Below are positions 35,500 through 45,121 of a stretch of 64,000 nt of DNA, in pieces; position 1 is the stretch's first letter; the number at the start of each line of letters is the position of its first letter. Under the pieces are notes generated by a model. The model was not told where the DNA came from. It searched no databases and was given only the letters and a program-made list of their open reading frames with translations. Source of the stretch: Gonatopus flavifemur (Eukaryota > Arthropoda > Insecta > Hymenoptera > Dryinidae); NCBI GenBank assembly GCA_018340375.1, contig JAFFJZ010000025.1, forward strand, positions 3,239,501 to 3,303,500, read 5' to 3'. The translations under genes were made by a program, and so were the position numbers.

Positions 35500-36937
35500 G
35501 AGAAGGAGCAAAAACACAACCGCAAAAGAATTGGATCAAAATGTACGCGACGATCAAATTTAGAATAATTAAAATGAACTCAATAAGTGTCGACATTTAT
35601 TTCGGGTCGTACCATGAACCAAAAGTCTCTTGGATGTGCACATCGTTGGTCAAGATTAAAAGAGAAGAAAAAGAAAACAAAAAAAAAATTTTTTTTTCTT
35701 TTTCCTGACGAGATGGCAACCTCGCAAGTCTCGACCGAAAAATCACCAGACATGTACTTGAAACCATGGATATATCAAATGTTTCATTGGAAAACAATCA
35801 TAAATTAATAAACATATTAGTAAATTTACAATCTGTGCCAATGCATGAGTTGAAATGTATATCACCTCTTTAAATGTACGATTTGTGAACTAAATCATGG
35901 ACGTGTGACGTGTCGTCGATTACAAACGATTTGTCTCGTAATTCACCGTATGTTGAACGTAGAAGAATAAACCGAGACACATGTCAACTCAAACATTATA
36001 AAGTATCTAACGCGTTCGAGTGAAAAGAAAAAAAAAAAAAAAAACTGAATGTCAATGATTCGCACAACATAAGAAAAAGGTATACATAAGTCAAGAGTTC
36101 AATGTCGAATCTTTGTCAACATGTGAATATCGTTATTTTGATCGAAAATCTATTATACAACAGAATGATTCATTATAAACCCGAAAGATGCACTCTGACA
36201 CATTAATTAAAAAGAACATAAAAATAAGAAAAGAAATGAATAAAATCGCAGTTACAATATATTATCGTTTCAAAAATAGTTTTGCGTCAAACCTTGAAGT
36301 TGAATTATACATCGGTTACACGCGTGTATTTGGCGCAGTCAGAGTGTGGCTCAACGTTGATGATGCCCCAAAATGCGTATCGGTAGAGCCGGTGTGTGAC
36401 GTCGGCTCGGTGGCTTCCTTGCAAGGTTCGAAATATCGTTTACGTGAAAACGATGTATGTGACGTCATCAATATGGCGTCGCTTGAATTGGCTGCATGGT
36501 AACAGCGAGGAGAAAGTAACGCGTCCAAGATGGCCGTCCCTCGGCAACAACGTGAGACGCGTACTGGATGGCGTCCAAAATGGCGGACAATGGCGTCAAT
36601 CTTCCTTTTTTACACCTTTATGACTTTCAGGACCTCTCGGCGCTTTATGGATTGGAGAAATGTCCAAGTTCCTCCGTGATTACGACTGTTTGTGTGTCGT
36701 ACATTTTACGAGATGTTCAGCACTCTCGTTACCTCGTAATTCGACTGTTGGCTTGTTCGCAGAATTGCTTGTTGCCTTTAGTCATTGGAATAAATTGACA
36801 CTTTGCACTCAGACATCCAGAAAAACTGGGATTCACCGTTTCGATGAATGTACAGAGTCACCAATTGATTTTGATGCACTCGCGAATTACCAAAGTATCG
36901 ATATTTGAGCGGGTTGATTCACTTGGAAAATCCAACG
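35500..36937 (-). promoter_or_regulatory. Long gag leader of the CsRn1-type Gypsy
   Basis: About 1.4 kb separates the primer site from gag with no credible coding frame. It holds two CRE-like words (TGACGTCG at about 36398 and TGACGTCA at about 36461). It also has five ATGGC cores, the kernel of YY1/Pho-type sites, within about 130 bp (36473, 36531, 36568, 36580, 36590). Such a leader usually carries packaging and internal promoter signals, but that role here is inference. Confidence 0.45.
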
Positions 36938-36956
36938 ATCACGTCGGGGTCACCAA
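36938..36956 (-). promoter_or_regulatory. Primer-binding site matching tRNA-Trp
   Basis: The plus strand reads ATCACGTCGGGGTCACCA, ending in CCA. This is the 3' end of insect tRNA-Trp as I know it. The minus strand is thus TGGTGACCCCGACGTGAT, three bases from the LTR end. Confidence 0.85.
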
Positions 36957-36959
36957 TTA

Positions 36960-37436
36960 TGTAGGGTATTTGAATAGACTATTGAGCCTTATTCAATAAA
37001 TGATTGATATGCGTTGGATAATCGTTAACTGTAATCCTCTGGAATTGCGGGTCCTGATTATTGTCCTACATGCCAATAACCGAGTAATGATAGAACCGGA
37101 TAAGAGTCACTGATACACAAGGTTTAAAACGTAAGAGTGTATATATTTATTAATTCGACACAATAAAATAAATCATCACCGGATAACTACGTTTATTAGC
37201 AATAACTTGTAGCATGATATGCAGTAGAGAATTAGAATCGAATATCAAGCCGCAATATCGCGTACGTGATATCTCGAGAGAGAAATATTAGTCGAGGGGT
37301 TGCCGAGACAAGTGCTGGAACGGTTCTATATTTCCGTTGAGCGTCGTGTTCCGCTTAGTCAAGAAAGTTACTAGACTTGGGGTGCGTCCGCATTTCATGC
37401 GTCAAATGCAACCGCGTGACCAAGCTAGCGCCCACA
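36960..37436 (-). repeat. 5' LTR of the CsRn1-type Gypsy
   Basis: 477 bp, nearly identical to 30775-31251. It carries the promoter on the minus strand. Right flank CTCA (37437-37440) repeats the left flank. Confidence 0.95.
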
Positions 37437-37655
37437 CTCATTGTTGATGAGCGCCCTCTGGAAATGGCGGATCGAATTAGAATCGTCGGGAAATTGGCGG
37501 GAGTTGGATGATACTCGAAATATCCACTAGATGTACTCAAACGTTGCCGCCATTTTCAGATTGTTATTACAGCAACTTTGGTTGAGTGCATTTAATATGC
37601 CATATTTCATGAAGTGAAAAACACAAAATTGAAAACAAAATCATCTATTATTATT

Positions 37656-37769
37656 ATGCCTCGTGTAAATGAAACTAAAGACTTGAAATTGTACGGAAAA
37701 ACTAGACGATGGGAACTTTCGAGAAGACTGAAAAATCCAAGACCGCATAATATATGGCAAGACAACTAA
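37656..37769 (+). CDS. Possible first exon of the CACTA transposase gene
   Basis: ATG 37656 opens MPRVNETKDLKLYGKTRR, then WELSRRLKNPRP and a stop at 37767-37769. The basic start just downstream of a GCCGCCATTTTCAG stretch looks like a genuine N-terminus, but no donor of the phase required by the exon at 39006 is evident. It could equally be a short unrelated frame. Confidence 0.3.
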   Translation: MPRVNETKDLKLYGKTRRWELSRRLKNPRPHNIWQDN

Positions 37770-37876
37770 AAATTCATTCCAAAATGATAAGTTGTTCACT
37801 TCGTGTGTTGAAATCAATTGATGAAAATAATGTAATCTAAAAACAAAAATATTTCAATTGATCGATGGAAACAATT

Positions 37877-38177
37877 GTATAAAGTGAACAAAAACTTTTT
37901 GAAGTATTTTGAATAAGGAATTGTTTTCTCAAACTTTACAATTATTGAAGATTTTCAAGCATATATTTTGTGTCTTTTGATGGGGTCTATGTGAAAGCTT
38001 CGAATTGGAGATGTTTCGGAACCTTGGTTGAACAAAGATAAGGTACATTACTATTCTTTTCAACCAAAGTTTCGAAATATTTCCAATTCGAAAATTTTTC
38101 ATATACCCCTTTGATGAATGTTTGTAGGGATCATCGATTTTTGAAGACATCTTCAAAAAATTCCGAAACACGATTTC
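37877..38177. repeat. Foldback repeat, about 300 bp
   Basis: GCTTCGAATTGGAGATGTTTCGGAACCTTGGTTGAA (about 37996) pairs with its inverse ending near 38090. Pairing continues outward through GGGGT(C/A)TATGTGAAA to a GAAGATTTTC/GAAGACATCTTC region. No coding content. Confidence 0.65.
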
Positions 38178-38581
38178 CCCAGTGAACACTTATACGAGGA
38201 AGAACTCTTGGAGAGGTCTTTTGAAAGAGCTCTGTCGATGTTATCATATTGATATCTGAACGATATCCCTCACAGCACTACAGTCCCAAAGGAACTCTTA
38301 AGCAATTCATAAAGAACCCAATCAATTCAATAAGAATTCTTTATGAAATCTTCTGGAACTGTGGTGCTGTGTAGGAGCATTTTCCTGAGATCTCAGAAAA
38401 AAATCCTTTTAAAGATTTCGTTTGGATAACATTCTGGCAATCTCTTATTTTTCTAAAAAATCAGACGCATCTGATAACATTCTGATATCTTCATTTAAAC
38501 CTTCTGAAAGTTCTATCTGACCTCTTACACATATTTGAGAGATCTTTAAGGGCTCTTGATGATAACATATTGTTCACTGGG
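38178..38581. repeat. Foldback MITE with CCCAGTGAACA ends
   Basis: The left end CCCAGTGAACACTTAT and the right end ATATTGTTCACTGGG are inverted. The centre pairs strongly: ACAGCAC.ACAGT.CC...AATTCATAAAGAA with TTCTTTATGAAAT...ACTGTGGTGCTGT, hinge at about 38325. It is 404 bp, abutting the previous foldback. Confidence 0.75.
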
Positions 38582-39204
38582 TCAATACAATTTTATAATC
38601 TTCACGACCACTCATACCTATTGCAGGAATGGGCAGCTTCAATTACTGTTTGTACTTGAAGTACTTTTTCTTGTAAATTACTTTCTAATCTGACGCTCAA
38701 AATCTTTGGTTTACACTGTTGAAAATTTCACCTCCCGTAACCACTTTTTGGTGTGAAAATACGTCCATCAATTATTTACATAATTTGACTGAAAATTCAA
38801 AAAGAGTTTCAATAATTTTTTACATCAAGCTTTTTGTTAGTTTTCAGATACATTTGACTGCGGTTTTAGGAAATAATTCTGAAATCTCATTGAAGTTTCA
38901 GAAAACTAAATCAAATTCGTCTGGAAATTGTTGACAATGCGACGTACAGTAATTTATGAACTCCAAGGGTGTTCAACATTGAAATGTTCATTTTTCAAAT
39001 TACAGTGAAAACGTATCTAGCGGTACTATTCGAGACTCCGATTACAGTGCAACTAGCAAGTCTACTGATTCGTCTGGTTCAGGTATCGATGATGTATTAA
39101 AAATTAAAATTTCCACGATTGTATTAATTCACCCCTAGAATCTTGAGAGAATGTCTGGAAAATTAAGGACATGACGACATTTCTAGAAATCGCCAATTTC
39201 TTCC

Positions 39205-39460
39205 CCCACACTGATACAAGAACCTAGTTATAGTTACCAAATGAATTTGGTTTCCTCAAGTATATGATTGGTTTGTCATTATCAAGATTTGGTAACTATC
39301 CCAAGGATTTGGTAATAATAACCAAAGTTTGGTAATTATAATTAAAGATATTAGTTGTGAATCTGTATGTCAGTAATTGTAATTAAATATTTATATTCAA
39401 CTATGACATTTGGTAACTATTACCAAATGCTGGTAACTATAACTAAATCCTCCTCTCACT
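39205..39460. repeat. Foldback with TTTGGTAACTA words, in a CACTA-gene intron
   Basis: CTAGTTATAGTTACCAAAT near 39220 is inverted at about 39420-39446. Between them TTTGGTAACTAT, TTTGGTAATAATA and TTTGGTAATTATA repeat, all able to pair. The pattern echoes the MITE at 28804-29031. Confidence 0.65.
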
Positions 39461-39543
39461 GCACTTTTCTCGAGAATAACTGATAACTTTTCATGTTATT
39501 CGGGCATTTTCGAAAATAGTCGGAGGAGAGATTTGAAATATCC

Positions 39544-39778
39544 ACACAGAGAAAAGTTGATATTAAAGATTACTATATTTTTATGGTACTCGTGGGATAT
39601 ACTTTATTATGAGGCTCAACATTGTATTCATTTCAAATTATAACATATTTATCTTCATCCCCACGAGAAAGTATGGTGAATGCTCGTATACTTGTGGTTC
39701 ATAACGACATAATCAAATATATCCCAAAAGTACATGTAAATATGGTGATATCTAATATAAAATTTTCACTGTGTAGGG
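39544..39778. repeat. MITE, CACAGAGAAAA type, in a CACTA-gene intron
   Basis: Left CACACAGAGAAAAGTTGATATTA and right TAATATAAAATTTTCACTGTGTA are roughly inverted, followed inward by TGGGATATAC against TATATCCCA. A related copy lies at 40855-41068. Confidence 0.68.
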
Positions 39779-40285
39779 ACTTCAGAATGGACTTACTTAA
39801 TGGTTTCAAACACTGAAACAATATTTTAAATATATCTCAAAACAGTCTTATGAAAATGTTTCGATATTCACATAGTACAGGGAGCTATGGGGAGCACGGG
39901 GACGTGATAACATCATAGGTTCCGTAGAATATTCGTGTAAGATGCATTTGACACAGCTGAATAGATTCAATGAACTTCTTTCTACATTAAAATCTGCTCT
40001 ATAAGAGATAAAATCTCTAATGAAAAGATAGGTTCCATTCGAGTGGAAATCTCACTCTTCCCAATTCAGAGAGCGAATGAATATTCATTTGATGTACATG
40101 TATGTGTATTATAATATTATTTGCTGTATCAAATGTATAGAGCTAATTAGAAGCTTCGGCTAGCTATTTAAAAACTCCCTGTAACTTGGGTATTAAATGG
40201 CTATCATAGTTGGAATAAGAAGTGGCAAATTCAATAAATATCCCATAGAAATGTGAAATCAAAACAATTCATCTTTATCTTATAG
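39779..40285. other. Intron sequence, no feature seen
   Basis: AT-rich stretch between the MITE and the exon at 40286. I find no extra exon with the expected phase. Confidence 0.4.
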
Positions 40286-40854
40286 ATGATGAGATTCTAT
40301 CACATAACGTAAGCAATCCTAAGAGAATTGGAGAAGAAGAGAATCTGGATGATTTCATGCACACAAGTGATTCTGGTGAAAACAATTGTTTTATATTGCT
40401 AAGATCATTTTGCACGCCTTGAATCTATTCATTTAATCCCTGACTGAATAATATCTGATATTGATTATAAAATACTGATTTATTATAACTTATCTTGTCT
40501 TGATGTAGATGATGAAACATCAATTGCAACCTTTGAGCCTATCGCAATTCGAACAGTTAATACTCAAATACCAAATATTCAGGATCATTCATCTAATTCT
40601 GATTCAGATGATGAAGTATTATTTCCGGCTTTGGAATCCAGTACGAAGGAAATGACTGAGAATCAGATCTTCACTATTCAAAGTGATACACCTAGTTTTG
40701 GTACATTTATTTTTTTATTCATTCAATACGTGGAATGAACGCTCAAATAATATGTATATATTTTCTAATTGAGACCTACTTTCTCTTCCAAATCTATGTT
40801 ATTCAGTAATTAATTTGTATTCAATCTCCCACAGTTGTAAACGGAGAAAACTTT

Positions 40855-41068
40855 GTAGTAAAAATTAATACACATCTCGTAGTCGTGGGATATACTTTAC
40901 TGTGGCGAAAAGAACCATGAGTATGCGACAGATTACCACAACTCTTCTTAGAGCCAATATGTGGAGTAATAAGAAAATACAAAATTATAGTCATATCGTC
41001 ATAATCGGGTATATGCTACGGGTATGATACTGTGTCTAATAATCTTTAATATAAATTTTTCTCTGTGT
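40855..41068. repeat. MITE, CACAGAGAAAA type, second copy in a CACTA-gene intron
   Basis: Left AACGGAGAAAACTTTG and right TATAAATTTTTCTCTGTGTG are inverted, with GTGGGATATACTTTAC inverted as GGGTATATGCTACGGG. The right end closely matches the inverse of the left end of the copy at 39544. Confidence 0.6.
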
Positions 41069-41504
41069 GATTACCATCTGTCAAAAGAAATAATTAAAAA
41101 ATACAAATAGAAATCAATATATCAAACAGAAAGTTTATTGGGATACGTGAATTATAGTTCTTCATCACCCATGAAATGACTTTTTTTTCACACTAAGAAA
41201 TTTAATAAGAGGAATCAATTCTTTTAAATGCTCGTCTTAATTCTACATATTTCTCAAACGAATAACAATAGTAATTTTGAGTAGCTCATTTGTAACAAAA
41301 CTTTTTCAACTGTTATAAATGTTTATGAATATGAGGATTTTCCTCAAATAATATTTACAAATTCAGGAGAACGTTGATTTGAACTGCACAGGAAGCTGTT
41401 AATGCCACACATGTGGTTTTGAATTGCAAAACTATCTCTGCCAGTCTATTGAAAAATCAATATTGCCTATTTGAAATATAAGTAAATATATTCATATCTA
41501 TTAG
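41069..41504. other. Intron sequence, no feature seen
   Basis: AT-rich intron of the CACTA gene with no further recognisable exon or repeat. Confidence 0.4.
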
Positions 41505-44129
41505 ATGACGACTCGCTCATTTCCCATGCAATGAATGACATTTCTGAGGAGAACGGAGTGGTCATGCCTCATGAAAATGGAAATCTGCACGAATGTTGGG
41601 CAAATACGAATATTATACTTAATATTCTGGCGAACGATGATTCATTTACCCCTGGTAAGAACAAGTTATAGGCATCAATAATCCCCCGGACTTATGAGGA
41701 ATATTATTTGTATTACAAATATTGAACATGTGCTTTCAATTCGTTCATTCTAGATTCGGATTGTACCTTAACTAGACTGACCGATTCAAGAAAGGATGTT
41801 TTTGAGGCAACAGACGATGAAGAGTCCGAAAAAGAAGAAGCAGAAAACATTGACGGCTCATTGCAAAATGGTGATCAGCCACTGTATGATGGAGCTCCAC
41901 TGACTTTAGCAGAGAGCATGCTCAGTGTTTTAACTCTCGCTTTAACACATAATATTACCGGTGCTTGTCTTGCACACATTTTGAATGTGATATCTTTGCA
42001 TATATTACCTTCTACGAATTTCAAAAATACGGTATATAAATTCTGGAAATATTTTGAAGATATCAAATCACCGTTAACAAAGCATTTTTATTGCATTCAG
42101 TGCTTATCAGAACTTGAAACAAAAGATAGTCAATGTGAGTGTGAAAATAATTCAGAAAAATTTTATTTTATTGAAATTCCAATAATTCACCAACTACAAA
42201 GTCTTTTTCTGAAGCCAGATTTTATTAATGATCTGAAATATCGGCATGAGATTCGAGTGAAACGAGCAACAGACGGTATTGAAGATATATATGATGGTCG
42301 ATTATATAAAGAACAAGTGAAAAAAGGTATTCTTTGTGATAGAAATAATTTATCCTTCATGTGGTACACGGATGGAGCCCCTGTATTCAAATCTCGCAAA
42401 TTTAGTATATGGCCAGTATATCTGATTATTAATGAATTGCCTTATAAAAAACGAATAATGAAAGACAACATCATTATTGCTGGCATCTGGTTTGGACCAA
42501 CAGATCCTGTTCCGAACATGTTTTTAAAACCTTTACATTCTGAAATGACACAACTTCGTGCAGGGGTAGATTTAAGAATATTTAATTCGAATATAAAGAG
42601 ACACGTTAAATGTCTTCTTTCATGTGGAACTTGCGATAGTCCTGCGAGAAGTGATTTCTTGAATCACGTACGTTTTAATGGAGATTATGGTTGTATAAAA
42701 TGTCTTTCAAAAGGTTCTACGATTAGAGGGGAAGATTTTGGAAATACTCACATTTATCCTTTCGAAGGAGAAGTTGAGTTACGCTCCAAAAACCAGCATG
42801 AATATCATGCTAAGATGGCTGTTGATACCAAAAAATTATTTTTTGGAGTGAAATGGTCCATCCATTCTAACGAGAATGATGCCAGATGTCATTCGCGGAA
42901 CAGCCATTGATGTAATGCATTGCGTATACCTTGGAATTGCAAAGAAGTTGCCAGAATTGTGGTTTGGTAGCGCGTTTAGATATGAGTCATTCTCTTTATA
43001 TGCTTATCGGGAAGTTGTAGATGAACGATTGGAAGAAATTAAACCACCAGTTTATGTAAAACGAATGCCTAGATCTCTATTAGATCATTCTCAACATTGG
43101 AAGGCTAGTGAATGGAAAACGTGGTTTTTCTTTTATTCTGCACCAGTTTTACATGATCTTATGGCACCTGAATATTTCAATCATTACATGCAATTGGTGC
43201 TTGGTATTTATATTCTTAATCAAAGCAGTATTTCTACTGAATCCATAGATCAAGCAGAAATTCTGCTCACATCATTTGCATCAAAACTTTAAATGCTTTA
43301 TGATCCTCGATTCATGTCTTTTAACGTTCATCTCCTTACTCATTTACCAGAAATGGTGCGAGACTTGGGTCCGTTATGGGTAACTTCATGTTTCCCGTTT
43401 GAGGATCTTAACGGGAGATTGTTAAAATACATACATGGTACAAGGTACGTAGGTCTGCAAATTTATTCAAAAGTAGCCCACAGTCTTGTGTTATCGAGGA
43501 TGATAGAAGGTTTGGATGATGAATCAAACGTGAAAGAATTTTGTCAGAAGCTTCTCACAAAAGGCGATAGAATCAAAACTAATCAACGAATTGGAGAAAA
43601 AATATACACAGTCGGTAAAATTGCGCATTTGAATCCCGTATCAGATTTTATTGTACTTGCTCTAAAGGATGCTGGAATAGATCTGCGGAACATTAATGTA
43701 TGTACATTTAATAGATTGAAAAAAGGCAATCAGTTAGTTTATGCTACCAATTGCACACGAGCCACCGCTACATCTTCTAATTGTATAGATGTATCGTCTG
43801 CGGGAGGAATAGAAATGGGTTTTGTGAAAACGTTTATTAAAATATGTTATTGCGAAGAATTGCCATGTGATTCGAATTGCAAAGCAAGCTTTTATACCTT
43901 ATTAGAAAAAGGTGAATTAAGATTTCCGTTCAAAGCTCCATTGAGCATGTTTACGAGAGATTCCAGAGATGAAAGTTTCTTAACGGTTCCATATTTATAT
44001 AAGTTATCACAAACAGCTCCTACAGTTGGTTTGGTAAATGTCGAACGGATCGAATGTGTGTGTTTCAACATAAGAGTTGGAAATCGGATATTTTTGGGCA
44101 AACCAGCAAATATTCTCGAGTCCGAATAA

Positions 44130-45089
44130 ATATTCATGAATCATAATATTTTTTGAAAAGTAATTTTCCGATCCCATGTGAAAAAACGTTGTAAATTATA
44201 TGAAATTCTTGACCTTTTATACATAAGTTATATAGATTCAAATACACATTATATATAAATGCGAGGATTCATTGAGATGGGATATTTCCTTCCAAAGCCA
44301 ATTGACTTTTAAATGAAACATTTAATTGAAAAATTATTTTGTGTTTGGAAACATTCTACTTTAGGTCAGGGCCTAATTTAAGGGTCAATTCACACCAAAA
44401 AGGTAGTTCTATAAGAAGACGATTAGTTCTAGAACGTCAAAACGGTTAGTATAATGGCACATTCTCAATATAACTTACATATAAATAATATTGAATTATA
44501 TTAATATGAATTATATATATAATTTTGAAAAATTTTTTTGTCGAGAATTTCAATTTAAAGATGTACATGAATAGAAGTTGGTATAAATATCCTTACCTTC
44601 CACAGGAACTCATTTTTTATCGAATAGTTTGACACAATTTGATGTACACACACACTGCCACGTTGTATTTCACTTCAATACACTATAACACCATGCAATA
44701 ACTGGGTCCTCACGTTCTAAGTTTGTCGGAATGTTTCATACCAAATTACAACTCCCACTCTTTGCGTAATGGATGTAAGAGGAAAACCAATATAAATTTT
44801 GGGAAAAATAATTTGTGTCATACACACGGCGTTGTTTGGGTTCCTTCGAATATGCACGCGTTCGAAAGCAGTAACACACCGAATTTTTGTATGAGGAAGA
44901 TTTTTCTTACAACTTTTACGTTTGAGCCTTAGAAAGTTTTTATTTCGCTTTATTCTTATTCTGAAATTTCACTAATTGCAAAATCATTAGAGATTCAGAA
45001 AAATTGTACTGATTTAATGGAGATGAGAAAAAAGCCTCTTGCGATATGCTTGCACCACGTCTATATAGTTTCAGAACAGGAAAAACGTA
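44130..45089. other. No gene seen (3' flank of the CACTA gene)
   Basis: An AATAAA overlaps the CACTA stop codon and could serve as poly(A) signal. The rest is AT-rich with no TIR recognised. Confidence 0.4.
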
Positions 45090-45121
45090 CATACCTGTTG
45101 CGGGCGTGGTGCGGACATATA

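Larger units (their letters stand above)
30775..37436 (-). mobile_element. Full-length Ty3/Gypsy retrotransposon, CsRn1 type
   Basis: Two 477-bp LTRs (TG...CA) bound 6662 bp, flanked by the 4-bp duplication CTCA at 30771-30774 and 37437-37440. Reading on the minus strand: LTR, primer site for tRNA-Trp, long leader, gag, pol (protease, RT, RNase H, integrase), polypurine tract, LTR. The gag ends in a Cys-His-Cys-Cys type finger (YCKYHKKYG...NC...PC) rather than the usual CCHC. That and the tRNA-Trp primer are features of the CsRn1 clade. The LTRs differ at only two positions that I could find, so insertion is recent, yet gag has an internal stop and pol has a frameshift and a stop. Confidence 0.94.
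39006..44129 (+). pseudogene. CACTA (En/Spm, tnp2-type) transposase, multi-exon, broken
   Basis: Exons 39006-39082, 40286-40375, 40509-40700, 41505-41654 and 41754-44129 join in phase, all internal introns being phase 1. The first exons encode acidic Ser/Asp/Glu text. The last holds the transposase. It opens with a Cys pair region (CIQCLSE). The tnp2 core follows: FMWYTDGAPVFKSRK, SIWPVYLIINELP and AGIWFGPTDPVPNMFL. Next come a CxxC block (YGCIKCLSKG) and, at the C-terminus, FNVHLLTHLPEMV..LGPLW and FEDLNGRLLKYIHGT. Breaks: one extra base at about 42854 shifts the frame before MMPDVIRGTAIDVMH, and TAA at 43290-43292 interrupts it. The upstream start is unsettled and no CACTA-type termini were found. 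Confidence 0.82.

Noticed and set aside
35587..35808. Lys-rich plus-strand frame near the gag start
   Set aside because: Driven by A-runs in the retrotransposon leader. There is no homology signal.
36188..36908. Several overlapping plus-strand frames in the Gypsy leader
   Set aside because: They run antisense to the element, overlap each other in different frames and encode nothing recognisable.
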